The notes under the pieces were generated by a model. The model saw nothing but the letters and a program-made list of their open reading frames with translations. It did no database searches and was not told the DNA's origin. A stretch of 64,000 nucleotides of DNA from Sipunculus nudus (taxonomy: Eukaryota; Annelida; Sipuncula; Golfingiida; Sipunculidae): NCBI GenBank assembly GCA_026874595.1, contig CM049321.1, forward strand, positions 13,163,479-13,227,478. Reading direction: 5' to 3'. Position numbers and translations under genes: made by a program. Below are positions 1-11,770 of this stretch, piece after piece. Numbering within the stretch: position 1 is the stretch's first letter; every line of letters begins with the position of its first letter.

Positions 1-799
1 TGTCCATCTGTTTGTCTGCCTTGGGTTAAAATCACTCATATCTCTGCAGTGACTTGACTAATTCACCTGAAATTTGGCATGCGTATACATCCTGGATAGC
101 TTTTCTGATTTTATGACAGGTGGCGCCACCTACATTCATGTTTACGCTGCAGACATCCAAGCTCATATCTCAGGAACCGTTTGATTGATCAGGAAAATTT
201 TTTTGCACAAATGTAGCCCTTGGAGAGCTTTATAACATACACAAAAAATGGTGGCGCCACCTGCAACCATGTTTGCACAGTGTCCAGCTGTTCGTCTGCC
301 TTGGGTTAAAATCACTCATATCTCTGCAGTGGTTTGACTAATTCACCTGAAATTCTGCATGCTTATACATCCTGGATAGCTTTTCTGATTTTATGACAGG
401 TGGCGCCACCTACAATCAAGTTTACGCTGCAGACATCCAAGCTCATATCTAGGGAACCGTTTGACCAATTGGGCCAAAATTTTGCATGTGTATAGTTCTC
501 ACAAAGCTCTTTATCATACGCTAAACTGGTGGCGCCACCTGCAACCCTTTTTTGCACAGCGTCCATCTGTTTGTCTGCCAAGGGCAAAAATCACTCATAT
601 ACAATATAGTGGTTTGACTTATCTGCCTTAAATTTTGCATATGTATACAACTTGGACGGCTTTCTGGATTTTTTGGTAGGTAGCGCAACCTACATACACA
701 ATTTGGCTGCAGACATCCATGCTGATATGCAACACTTCACCCGTTCCACTCTGATTTAGGCGGATACAAGTAGTCGCTTGTCGACTACCCGTATTCTAG
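1..799 (+). mobile_element. Helitron/HINE-like element, 3' part (copy 1)
   Basis: The element is cut by the window start. Its core is a tandem array whose monomers are centred on the palindrome GGTGGCGCCACC at 119, 250, 399 and 528, with a decayed fifth at 679. The spacing alternates at about 131 and 149 bp, so the true period is a ~280-bp dimer. Its 3' end has TTTAGGCGGATACAA (755-769), a 7-bp-stem hairpin (770-788), then CTAG (796-799) followed by T. A hairpin a few bases before CTRR and a following T is the standard Helitron 3' end. Minisatellite-bearing non-autonomous Helitron relatives (HINEs) are known as a class. Assignment to that class is inference, because no Rep/helicase is present. 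Frames inside the array (for example 363-587) are repeat artefacts. Confidence 0.65.
770..799 (+). other. Helitron-type 3' terminus: hairpin plus CTAG
   Basis: The stem is GTAGTCG / CGACTAC with loop CTTGT. It is followed by CCGTATT, then CTAG, with T as the next base. The same terminus recurs, decayed and inverted, at 21965-21994. Confidence 0.65.
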
Positions 800-2629
800 T
801 TTAATCAAGTGGATGCAATCAATTTTTTTATGTACTTTCACACTACTAGTTAGCACATGGGTTGAAGACGTCTCCTTTTCATACTGTGTAATACTTGTTC
901 ATTTTTTAGTGCTATCCATGTACCAAAGATCCAACAGAATCTTTCCTGAGACTGTTCTGGACTGTCAGTTGCTAAATGAAAGGTTCTTGGCCAGTGATAC
1001 TTGCCTTGCTAATGAACTGACGCATTCAATAGAATATGCATGGGTACCAGATACCTGTACCTTGCTTCATTAGCTTTAAGTTATAAATGTTTTAAACAGA
1101 AAAATCTATCATATTCAATATCATATCTATCCCTTTCAGAAACCTGAAATGACATGATGAAAGTGAAAAACAAATTAGTAGGACTGAAAGTTGATGCAAT
1201 CCTTAGTCTGACATCATTGTGACTTGGATGAAATTTTATACAGCCCTTCCTGAATTATGCAGCATGTTAACACAAGTTATTCCATCTGATCTGAGGGTGA
1301 TGTATGTTACATACCATGTTACAACACAGTAGCCACACAACTGATTGCCACTACAATCCCTGCCCTATTTATAATAAATGCTATACTCAATAGCAGCCTG
1401 CACACAAATTAAAACTGTTATACAGGGACACATGATAAAAGAGTCTATTGTGTATGGTTTATGCATTAAACAGTAATTCATGGTACTAATGACTCCATGC
1501 AAGTACATGCCTATGTTCTGGGCATGCACCTCTTTTAGTTTTACAATATATATTTGTTACACGTTTAACTTACACCTTTTAGAAGGGCTTTTAATATATA
1601 TTTGATACACGTTTAACTTACGCCATTTAGAAGGGCTTTTAATGAAAACTATTTACACAAGAACTAAAAAGGTATTTTGTATGTAATTAAAGCAAACCAC
1701 TTTGTTCAGTGTTTTACGCGAATTTTTTAACTTAAAAATCTGATGGTCAATTTTGGGGATGACAACTGTGAATTTTCAGGTGTGCAAATCTACAGTATCT
1801 GCATTGCAGTGAGCCAGTTTGAGTTCCAACCCAGCATTATCTACCTGTACTGCAGTGTGCAAACAGTATTTTCTACCCTGCAAATTTACCACCACAGTTA
1901 TGAATTTCCATCCTTATAGTGTAACAAATTTATGCACAAAATCTCCAGTTCACCAGCTTTAATTTTTAGCAGGAAATGAAAAATTTACATGGTGACAAGT
2001 GTGAATTCTGAACCCCGCAATATTGCCAGTACCACAGGCACTTGGTCTGAATTTTCTACTAAAATACAATAAATGTGATTTTCTAGCCCTGGTTTATGCA
2101 GCATATTGATTTCTCTCATTAACTGAGGGTACATATAACAATTTAATTGCAATAAGACTCCAGAAATGCATATATTTTAAACCCTGCAGTGTATTAGTAT
2201 TACTGCAATGCCCCTCCTATTCAGGGAATACAAAGTACATTACAAGCTATACTGTAGTGATAGGTTTTTTTAAAGCTCTCACTGGGTATGAAACATACGT
2301 GGGAGTTACCAGCAAGCTGCAGTAATAACTGGTTCACCGGTACCTCCTAAATGACACAGTACACATGTACCTGCGATGTGCAGCCTCCACACATCAGGTT
2401 ACTGTTACATTCATTTTATCAGTGTTGTGTAGCATAAAGCCCACAGTACACCTTTGCAGGTCTGCCAGTGCTGTTGCAATAAGAACTGTTGCAATAAGTA
2501 TTTTTCCTAGTCATTCAAATTATCTAGATATCGACTACTCTTGTGTAATCAGATACAGTTCCTGATGAAAACATGAAGTACAATTTTGACAATTCATACA
2601 CCTGTGTTCATCTACCCTTCCCCTTATAC
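800..2629. other. Non-coding stretch, no gene seen
   Basis: AT-rich DNA with stop codons in all frames every few dozen codons. The 86- and 66-codon frames at 813-1073 and 2365-2565 have no recognisable domain. The only structure noted is the 48-bp direct duplication at 1545-1640. Confidence 0.6.
1545..1640. repeat. 48-bp tandem duplication
   Basis: Two adjacent copies begin at 1545 and 1593 (AATATATATTTGnTACACG, then a shared GTTTAACTTAC and TTTAGAAGGGCTTTT). They differ at only a few positions. Confidence 0.8.
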
Positions 2630-2800
2630 CTACTCCCAGGCCCAATTTACCCACTCCCAAGACCTTACCACTCCTGGGACCTGACTGACACACTCCCAAG
2701 ACCTGGCTGATCCACTCCCATCACCTGACTGATCAACTCCTAAACCCGACTGTTCCACTCCCAAGACCCAACTAACCAACTCCCAGGACCAACTAAAACA
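2630..2800. repeat. Degenerate minisatellite, CCACTCCCAAGACC units
   Basis: Imperfect units of roughly 24-28 bp built on CCACTCCCAAGACCTGACTGA are repeated about six times. The array keeps a 60-codon frame open on the - strand (2630-2812) that reads as a low-complexity W/S/G repeat. That frame is not a gene. Confidence 0.7.
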
Positions 2801-2949
2801 TAAGTGAAACAAATTTCCTACATAGGTTCCTCAAGGGTGTTAGCTCGAGGTAACACTACCAGAGTTATATGACAAACTCTGACATAAGTATTATAAACTA
2901 AAATAATTAATGAAAACTGGTTATTTATAAGGTGAGATAAGGTAACAGG

Positions 2950-2968
2950 TATATATATATATATATAT
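2950..2968. repeat. (AT)n microsatellite
   Basis: About nine uninterrupted AT units. Confidence 0.9.
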
Positions 2969-5900
2969 TTCAGTAATTAAATGACCAAAATAGGCTTCAT
3001 ATTAAAGGATTCAAGTGCACATGGTTCCTAAGATGCATGTGGATTTATGTAGAGAATCAGGAGCAATATTATGCCTACTCTTCCAGACTAAGACTAACAG
3101 TTCAGTTTTGCTTTATAGAAAAGTTTACCAGTAAAAACATCCCAGCACACAGTCTCAGTACTTCGCATATGGCGGTTCATCACCTTGTTACGGCTCTGCA
3201 TGTTGGTAAACACAGTCCATGAGTTTGTTTACCAAAACAATCCCATGTGACCAGAGGTCCGATTGTTGATCACAACACGTGATTTTCAGCCAGCAGAAAC
3301 ATGAGTTTCATTTTTGGGCCATGTCAGTCAGGGAATCTCAAGATTGACAGTTTGACATGTGTTGTAGCCCGGCGATGCATGAACTGTGTTAATGTTTACA
3401 CCTGTGATCACACCCAGTCTACTGTTTTTAACACTTGTTTACCGGACTAAGCAAACAGTTTCAGGGCAATAGTTTGGCAGGTACCAATTCATTTTAAAGG
3501 GGAGAGGCTATTTTTCATGTAAATTCAACATGCTCTATATGTGATTGGGCCCCTTTAATTATAAATGCAAGTCAGTGAGATACAACTTTTGAAAGTCTTA
3601 CAAGAGCAACTAAGTCAATATATCAGACACTGGTTAAGGCAAATAAATCTAACGACTTCTTATGGAATGTGCAACTCTTTCTTTTTTTTAACGATTTTTT
3701 AAACATTACATACAAGTTCCTAAGTCAAATATTTAAAGAAATGATTAAGTATTTATTAAAAGCAACATCAAAGGATGTGTGTACACAATCATTTAGGTGT
3801 GACATTTTGCTGACAGAGAGCAGCAACCAATGATCGATGAGGGACAACACATACCTCACACGCAAGGTGAAGTATGAACAACACTAACATAGCAACCAAC
3901 AAGGTCAAGGCTGTTACAAACATGCAGGTCTCTGAACAGGAACAATAACATTAAAACATAAAGACATGATTTTAAGTTGGCACAAGCATTAGCATCCATT
4001 AACACACACAGACAGTCCAAGGTCATGTCCCTGATATTCAGTTGTTAAATATAGTGCTTTGCATGTAATTTATTACCCACTGCATGAATCAATTTGTCAG
4101 CAGGACTGCTTAAATAAACCTTGGCATGTTCATGAATCTTCAAGGGAAACCCACGTTGATGGATACTGCACTTCTTATAATGTAGTCTCTGGGATGCAGG
4201 GCCTGTAACTAGGGTATTGTTTATACTTCCTTCTGTGAGCTTTCCTTGCATTCAGGTCTGTGCAATACCATGGATACATGTCATAAAGGTCACATTTTCA
4301 AGACATAAAATTCCTAACATTTTTGTGCATCATCGTGAGTTTCTCTCATGTTTTATTGGTGTTTACCTGAATTTACACAAAACATTATTAGCAGTTCAAA
4401 AATAATTAAACATGTAGCTTCTCTGTCGAAAAACTAGCATGTCGCAGGTTATTTGCATACTTTTATGCATTTGTGTGCAATTTCATGCATTGTCATGCCA
4501 TTTGGACAAACATTTTATAGATGATGCGATTAATGTTACCTCAAAAATGTCTAATAAGATGGATTTAATAACTTAGCAGTGTTTCTTCACTGCATTGAAC
4601 TGCAATAGGAATTAGGATTCATGCTATCGTGATAACAATAAATCTTTTATAAGTTAAAAATCCAAATTGTTTGCATTTTGACCACCAGATGGCACAGAGA
4701 AGCAGAAGTGGTATTTCTGACAATAACAAGAACAATATTTTATATAGTACACCATTATAAATCCACTACAAAGGGATGAATAACAAACTATTCTGAAACA
4801 CCTAAAGCAACCAGTGGGGCTAAATATACCCAGGGGATATATATACTGCAAGATTTTTTTTTCAGTGTCCTGGCTATGAAATCCACCTTGCTCTGAACAT
4901 GACATGAATATGCAGTATATAAATGACTCCACATTCCAAGGCTAATCTAATCCCAGTATTACTGAAACAGCATAGGACTGAAAACAGCCCGAGCAGATAC
5001 AAAACCTGTTGTAACCCATGTTATAAGTAGGTATAACCCACTATCCACATTATGTTGCTACCCAGTGATGCATAGCTTGTAAGTGTCTGCTGCCCTATTT
5101 TGGTTCGACCATTCATAATTAAACCACTTCCTGAAAGGGGTCTCTAGTGAGTAATGTATTGCAGTACGTGCCACATACAACCAATGTGATAACCCACAAG
5201 GCCACATTCAGAGGGGGGATATAAAGGTTGCAACCCCTCCACCCCCCCCCCCCTTTTACAAACCTTGTAAATAACAAAGCTCCAAATATGGTAAAATATA
5301 TTAATTTCAGTTATAATATATAAAACAATTTTTTCTAGGCTGATGATGAATAAACCCTCACCTATCCCAAGGTTCCTGCACCTCTTGGCAAAGCAAAGAC
5401 CTATATAAGACTTTTTGAGACCAGCTGACAAAAAATACATGGAATTCTTTAACAGCCCTACCATGCTTTAAAACACCAAATGGCATCTGTTGGAGAGACT
5501 ACTACTCCTGACATTTGTTGAGCCTTCATTTATTAGCAGAGTCCTAAGAATCTACGGATATCTTTTTTCAACAAGTAACCGCAGCAACTTCTCCTAAACT
5601 GTCTCAAGCTTACATGCAATCACCTAACAGTTTGTGCACATACATTATATATCAGGATGGGTAAAATCAAATTTAAGACTATTCTAGGACCTATGTTAGG
5701 ATTCCTGGCAATTTAAGACCTTATCAAGGCCTTAAAAATGCAAAATCAAAAATAAGATTTTTTTTAGGCCCTGTGGGAACCCTGTATCCGGCCCAACCAT
5801 CAATTAATATGTTGCTAAATAACAAATTAATTGTCTAGACTATAGTTCAGCTCAGCAGCTGTATAATCACAATGAGTAAACCATTCACAATATCACTTCC

Positions 5901-6151
5901 TGAAGGAGGTCACCAGGCCTGCTGTGACCTGGTGCCTGTTAGCCTGTAATCAACATGATGGTTTTACAATTAATTTAAACAGTTACTGAGCCTTTCTTCC
6001 CATAAGGCATTAGGTCACATCCAGTGCTACTAACACATATGCCTGTGATTTATTTGAGAAAACTTATTAACATCTGCAGATTAAGACTAGTTAATGATTT
6101 TATAGCCTGTGCAAGGTGGAAATATATTAGTTCACTGATTTAACTACTGTT
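2969..6151. other. Non-coding stretch, no gene seen
   Basis: No conserved protein, RNA or repeat family was recognised. It contains a run of C residues near 5239-5254. The 106-codon - strand frame at 5144-5464 crosses that C-run and has no recognisable domain. Confidence 0.55.
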
Positions 6152-6171
6152 TGTGTGTGTGTGTGTGTGTT
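6152..6171. repeat. (TG)n microsatellite
   Basis: Ten TG units. Confidence 0.85.
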
Positions 6172-6453
6172 CGCAATATCAAAACCGGTAGGTATTTGTC
6201 CTGAGAATTGAATGCATATTTCTAGTGTTCAAAAAAATTAATAAAATGATATTCATTCTCCCAATTATTCTCCTTTTACAGCAAAAAGAAGTATGATTTA
6301 CATGTGCACCAACATCTTACAAACAACTTGGTTTACTGGATGTGTTGGGTAAGAGGGGTGTAGAATGACACCAGTAACCTAAAAATGCAGGTTCCTAACC
6401 ACCAACGCTGATCAGAGGGCATAGCTTCAAATGGCACAGATATAATATTTTAA

Positions 6454-6522
6454 AGAAATTTCAACCTCTGTGAGCTATGATGTTTGAAGTTTAACCTTCT
6501 GGAAACAGAGGTTGAAATTTCT
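6454..6522. repeat. Perfect 18-bp inverted repeat (hairpin)
   Basis: AGAAATTTCAACCTCTGT (6454-6471) is exactly complementary to 6505-6522. The loop is 33 nt and contains a further GAAG/CTTC pairing. It may be a MITE relic, a small hairpin RNA or chance; the sequence does not decide. Confidence 0.8.
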
Positions 6523-8084
6523 GGTGTAGTACATTATTGAAATAGTACACAGGACTTATTTGTATAATGTAAATAATCTGAGGCTAGCAGACCTGTGTCA
6601 ATTTGAAACCCTGGTACAACAACACACACTGGCCACAGATCACTGTATCCTGACAGGGCTACACCTGGCAATTCCAGCCATTAGAACTAGCCCTGGCCAC
6701 CTCAGCAGGTAAGGCTAAGTAGGGGTGCGATGTAAACCAGGTAGCAGAGGCAGCAACATGTAAGTTATAACCCCAACTGAACTGCTTGAGGAACGCCCAT
6801 GGATACTAAAGTCCTCCCCCCCCCTCGTCTCTCTCACCTGAACGAGCTTGTGTTCCTGCTGCATACCTGAGACAGTTCACCATCTGGGTAATATTATTCA
6901 TCCATCCTGCTCTCCCCATGTTATACAGTGTACACCAGGTACACATGCTGTGCTAACAGTCACCATTTTAAACTATATCATATATCAAAGCATTATGTAA
7001 TATTAATAATTCCACTTTTGTTGATGCAATGTAAGTTTTTTTTTTTTTTGGGGGGGGGGGGGGGGCCCGGGGGGCATGTACATTCCCAAACCCAGGTTAC
7101 CCTAAGTGAGCTGTCATCTTTGACAGAGCACGCCGCAAAATCAAAACTATTTATTGTGTATCTACTCAAGATCGTGTTTAAACAGTGGCTAGCAGAAGGC
7201 AAGCTACATTATTCCTATACATACTAAAAATTAGTTAACCTCCATTGTGGTAAATGTTTGATTTTATTTTAAAAAGAAAGTTTGAAATTTAATATTTGAG
7301 TAATCATTCAATTGAGAATAAAATCAAAGGAAAAGAAATTATTTGAATCAAATCAAAGGCCACTCATAATTCCCAAGGTGAAGCCTATCAAAGAAAATGA
7401 ATTAGAAATCTAATACCTCATTCAGCAAAACTGTAGAATATTCAGCTCTGTATGGGAAATATTTTAATCATTCCTGAATGCACATACAATAACAGTCACT
7501 GTATGGTTCACACAGACATATCGATATCTGAAGCATGTGAAATGACTTGCGACATGTTCTACATATATCTATAAACTGTACCATTAGGAATGATACATAG
7601 ACACATTATCACAACAAGGGTAGACCAACATTTTCCCAACTTCTTATTTTAAGAACCATAAATTTAAGGTGGTAGGTTGGTACCTGGTGACCCGTCATGA
7701 ATGCCTGATCAGCAATCATAAATAATGGGCCAACCCCATTACAAGTGGAATGTTTATAATTCTTTTCCATTAGAAACATGCTCAGTTATATTCAGGAAAC
7801 CTTTCATTTAACTGCAACCATTGACATATCCCTACTTCATAACATTCTGCAAGCTGCTAGTTCCATCATCCTGTTTTCAAGACACAATATATATACAAAC
7901 ATTTCTGACTTTTATGGTCTATACTGATAAAGGCACCCTTATGCTAAACCCCACAGTGTGGAATAATGCTATTTATATTAATAGTTCACGAAAATAGCTA
8001 ATAAATAGCCAGACCTTATCACTTTCTCAACCCAATGAAAATGACTGTACTATATTAGACAAGCATGAAGGTCATTTAATCCAG
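6523..8084. other. Non-coding stretch with T/G homopolymer block
   Basis: No gene seen. A run of 14 T is directly followed by about 16 G (7036-7065), then CCCGGGGGG. The overlapping 99- and 69-codon frames at 6928-7227 (+) and 6993-7202 (-) both read through these homopolymers and are not credible genes. Confidence 0.55.
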
Positions 8085-8232
8085 AAGTCATGACCTGTCG
8101 TTAAGACAGAGCGAAACTCTGAGGTTCAAGCAAGATTTCACCAGTATGCCATTAAGACACCAGTGGGGTTCGAACTGGGGACCTTCAGCCCCGTAGTCCA
8201 AAGCCCTAATCACCAGGCTACATCCTACCCCT
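8085..8232 (-). mobile_element. tRNA-derived SINE (or SINE fragment)
   Basis: On the - strand, GTAGCCTGGTGATTAGGGC resembles a pol III A box. About 30 nt further on, GGTCCCCAGTTCGAACCCC contains a perfect B box (GTTCGAACC). The order and spacing match a tRNA head, but the acceptor and T stems do not fold, so this is not a functional tRNA gene. The downstream body (CTGGTGTCTTAATGG and onwards) would be the tRNA-unrelated part. Element ends and target duplications were not found. Confidence 0.6.
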
Positions 8233-8650
8233 CAAATGCATTTTTATTATAAATATTGTTTAACATTGTGTAATATTATCAATATAGAGATAAGCTATCT
8301 AATAATTTAAATATAATCAGCCTACACTGCAAATAGGCATGATAATTAAGTTTTTGTAACCAAAATCATTTAAGACAGGTTATGAACATCCATTAGGCCA
8401 GATCAAAAGGTTTGGCATGTGGGTATTATGATGACAACAATAAAATGCCACTCACCACAAATTTTTCTTGGACAGACATGATGAGATTGGGCGTCATGAT
8501 CTAACAGGCTTCCAGTCTTTATGGTAAAGGAATTCATTAGTGGTGGGTGTCGGTGCATATTTCATAATTGATCATCGTTTGAATTTTGAGCAAACAGATC
8601 CAGTTCTATTTTTTCAACATCTAAAAACTGGTATATAGTGGATGAACGTA

Positions 8651-8984
8651 AGGCCAAAATAAGAAAGAGGTATGGTTCTCAGGCAGTTTTTTTCAGAAAT
8701 CAATGCGGGCGGGCGTTTTTTTTTTTTTTTTAATTTTTTGGTACGTTTCGATAAAATGTCAAATAAGGGAAAAGCATTATAATGACATTTTTTTTGCTTA
8801 ACAAGTAAAAGCACTTCATAACAAAGTAAATTGTATGATTTTATCTTCTTGAAAGGCATGTCCGAGCTGCTGCAGCTCAAAATTGGTAAGTTTCTATTGA
8901 AAATCGAAATAAAAATTTTTGATGCGGGGGTTTAAAATTGATGCGGGCAATGCCTGAAAACCATACCTTTTATTTTTTTTTGGC
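8651..8984 (-). mobile_element. MITE, 'GGTATGGTTCTCAGGCA' family, copy A
   Basis: About 334 bp, bounded by inverted ends: AGGCCAAAA, A/T-rich spacer, GGTATGGTTCTCAGGCA on the left, and the complement of GCCAAAAA, spacer, GGTATGGTTTTCAGGCA on the right. The interior is shared with the copies at 14611, 17271 and 44569, but runs in the opposite orientation to the copies at 14611 and 17271. TA abuts both ends, suggesting TA target choice as in Tc1/mariner-type elements. The 88-codon - strand frame at 8614-8880 lies in this element and has no domain. Confidence 0.75.
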
Positions 8985-10048
8985 TAATGTTGTATTATCC
9001 AAATATTGCTCTTGAAACCTCACCCAAAACTAATTTTGCAACTCTTTTAAGCTTATTCACAAATTAACTGTTCAAGTTCTCAGGAGAATGTCATTTTGTT
9101 TTATTTGTTGAGATATTTCATTGTTCAATACTGAATATGCACATGAATATATCACATAATACAAGTATCAATGGGATTTAGTGTAAATAATTTAAAGCTT
9201 CTCAGAAATATTATGGTAGCAATTATTTATAATTATTTTGATAATGCATTAAATTGAGGAAGTATATTTAAGATTGTTAGTGTTGCATGTGTTTCAAGTC
9301 CAAGTATACTGGAACTATGAATTTATGAATATCACTTTCAGGGGAAATGATTTTGGGGGATATTTATATTTTGACACTTTTTGTGTCTTCAATGTATGAA
9401 GAATCTTTTTTAAAAAATTTCTTTGTTTCTGATGTGGTTTGCATTGGGATTTCCATAAAGCAGTTGTTCTACAGGTATATTTGGGGGGAGATGTTTAATT
9501 CTAGAGTTTACATGGAGTTGGCCCTACAGTAGAAAATGTTATGTTTTCTGTTTTTGGATGGATATTGGCATTTTGAGTCATTCAGTGTCTTAGAACCATT
9601 ACTAATGGCATGAATTACTACACTGCATCTGGGCTCTTCTTGATCTTAGATTGATATGTTTAGGTGGTTTGTTTTTAGCAATTTCTCTGGATACAGTGAT
9701 TTACTGGTCTGGCAGTGTTTAAGTCTATTATCTATTTTGTCATATATAAACTCTTTGATCAGGGTTATAAATTATGGCTGGTTGGGACATCCATGTTTTA
9801 GACTTTATTGTGAAGTAATCAAAGATTGCCTTTGGTTATCAAGTGCTAGAAAATTAGGGAATGACTGGTGTTCTCTGATAACTCCATGATCACTCCATCC
9901 CCAGAATATAAATTCACAACTGGAACAGTGGCACTTCCTTATGCATTGACAATGACATGTCTTATTGTATGCTTTGGAAAACAGACAATTGCCTGCAAAG
10001 ACAAGACTCACAAGAGAGTCTGGGAGGATTCACACACAGATTCCCTTG
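8985..10048. other. Non-coding stretch, no gene seen
   Basis: AT-rich DNA with short frames only (9347-9532, 9656-9889). No recognisable product. Confidence 0.5.
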
Positions 10049-10342
10049 TACTCCTTTCACATGGCAAAGGTTTTCTGCGAAACAGTTTTTCCAAATCATT
10101 TTAGTGAGTTCACACAGGCACAAGGCCAAATTATTTTCAAACCATTTTTCGGAGTGTTCACACAACAATTAAACCAAGCAAATAAAACAATTCGCATTCA
10201 AAAAGTTTTGAAACCATCTCCAGAGCTTGATCCAAAACCCTATGGCCAAAACAGTTTGAAAACACTTAGGTTTGCCGTGTAAACGCTCTAAGACATTTTA
10301 AAACCGATTTAAATGGTTTGCATTTGCTGTGTGAAAGGGGTA
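10049..10342. mobile_element. MITE-like element with CCCTTTCACA-type ends
   Basis: The first 20 bases (TACTCCTTTCACATGGCAAA) and the complement of the last 20 (TACCCCTTTCACACAGCAAA) agree at 17 of 20 positions. The element is about 294 bp. The interior is rich in TTCACACA and AAACC words. No transposase and no clear target duplication were found. Four overlapping frames of 68-105 codons (9868-10282) fall in or across it and are best read as chance frames. Confidence 0.6.
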
Positions 10343-11444
10343 TTGGAATATAACTAATAACGATTTTCACAGCAGAAAAACAGGTTGACATAAGGGGATG
10401 AAATGATCCATGTTACAGGTCAGAGGTCAACAATTAACATCTTTGTGTGAGCAGTTCTGCAGATAATTGAACCAGACTGTTTAGTGGCTTTGCACCCACA
10501 TTTAACCATGCAGATTACTGATAATTACAGCACAGGTATTAAGTACACATACATCAGATTGTCATTTAAAAATACAACATAATGTACATTGTCTGATCAC
10601 ATTCTCCTTGACACATAAATCGTGACCTGATCAGATTATTTGTCTTGTGTTTTATACCTCAGAGTAATGACATGATAAGACAAACAGATCATGTGACCCT
10701 GTGACACAAACGTTCTGACCTGCAGGTGGTCATATCATGTGACCCCTGAAAACATACAACTGACTCAGACTGATAATGATATACACTGGGTATTTCATTA
10801 GTTTCACTAAACATTGGTAATGATTTTACAATTGTATAAATGTCATGACTGTACAATGGTAAGGTCTATCCATCCCATTAGATACTCAGCACTCACTGCA
10901 GGGGGCCCTCTATAACCCAAACCTAGTCATGCCCTTCCCTTGAACTTCTCATTGCAAAAAAAATTTATCGCTTGAAAGTGTGTGTGCAATGGTGAAGGTT
11001 TTGATTAGTGTTTTCTGGATATTATGTATTTCATACAGTTTTAGTCCATTCTACAGAAGAGGTATCTCTTGAAACTTGCAATTCTTCTCTCAAACAGAAA
11101 TTTATACCAATACGGAATTCAGCACTAAAGTGAATGTGGGTTTAGAGGCCAGATATCAGATGATAAACCTTAATATTTCACAATCTTCTGGGTCTTGTGG
11201 CATGTGACATGGAGATTTGATTTGATCTTTTTATAATATTTATGACACCTGACAACCTTTTAACAGCTTTTAAATACACTTCTCTGTACATGTGACGGGT
11301 TACCTTGATTGCCTCCAATGAAATTAAACAGTTTTCTTTAAGTTGTACTGTTTACTTTGCAGGGACTTGTTCCATTGCATTTTGATTAATGAGGTCAATC
11401 ACTCTCTCCATTTTGTACTTTATTTTCTGAACTGGAGACCATAC
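10343..11444. other. Non-coding stretch, no gene seen
   Basis: No protein or RNA motif recognised. Confidence 0.5.
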
Positions 11445-11770
11445 CTAAATGACCACACACTTACTGACCATATAATGACAAATGAACATACTTAACTCAC
11501 CACATACTTAAGTGACCAAAAACTTAACTGACAAATGGGCATACTTAACCACATACTTAAGTGACAAATGAACAAACTTAACTGACCACATTCTTTAGTG
11601 TTAAATGAACATTATTTAAATGAACACATACTTAAGTAACCACAAACTTAACTGACGAATGAACTAACTTAACTGACCATATACTTAACTGACAAATGAA
11701 CATGCTTAAATGACCACATACTAAATAAACCGACCATAAACTTAACTGACCACATACTAAACTGACAAAT
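11445..11770. repeat. Degenerate minisatellite (CTTAACTGACAAATGAACA units)
   Basis: Words such as ACTTAACTGACAAATGAACA and CCACATACTTAAGTGAC recur about a dozen times with irregular spacing. The two - strand frames here (11632-11814, 11669-11905) are products of the repeat. Confidence 0.75.

Noticed and set aside
8085-8232. A functional tRNA gene
   Set aside because: A and B boxes are present, but the acceptor and T stems do not pair, so a tRNA-derived SINE is the better reading.
10049-10282. Overlapping + strand frames of 71-105 codons
   Set aside because: They overlap in different frames inside a MITE-like element, with no recognised product.
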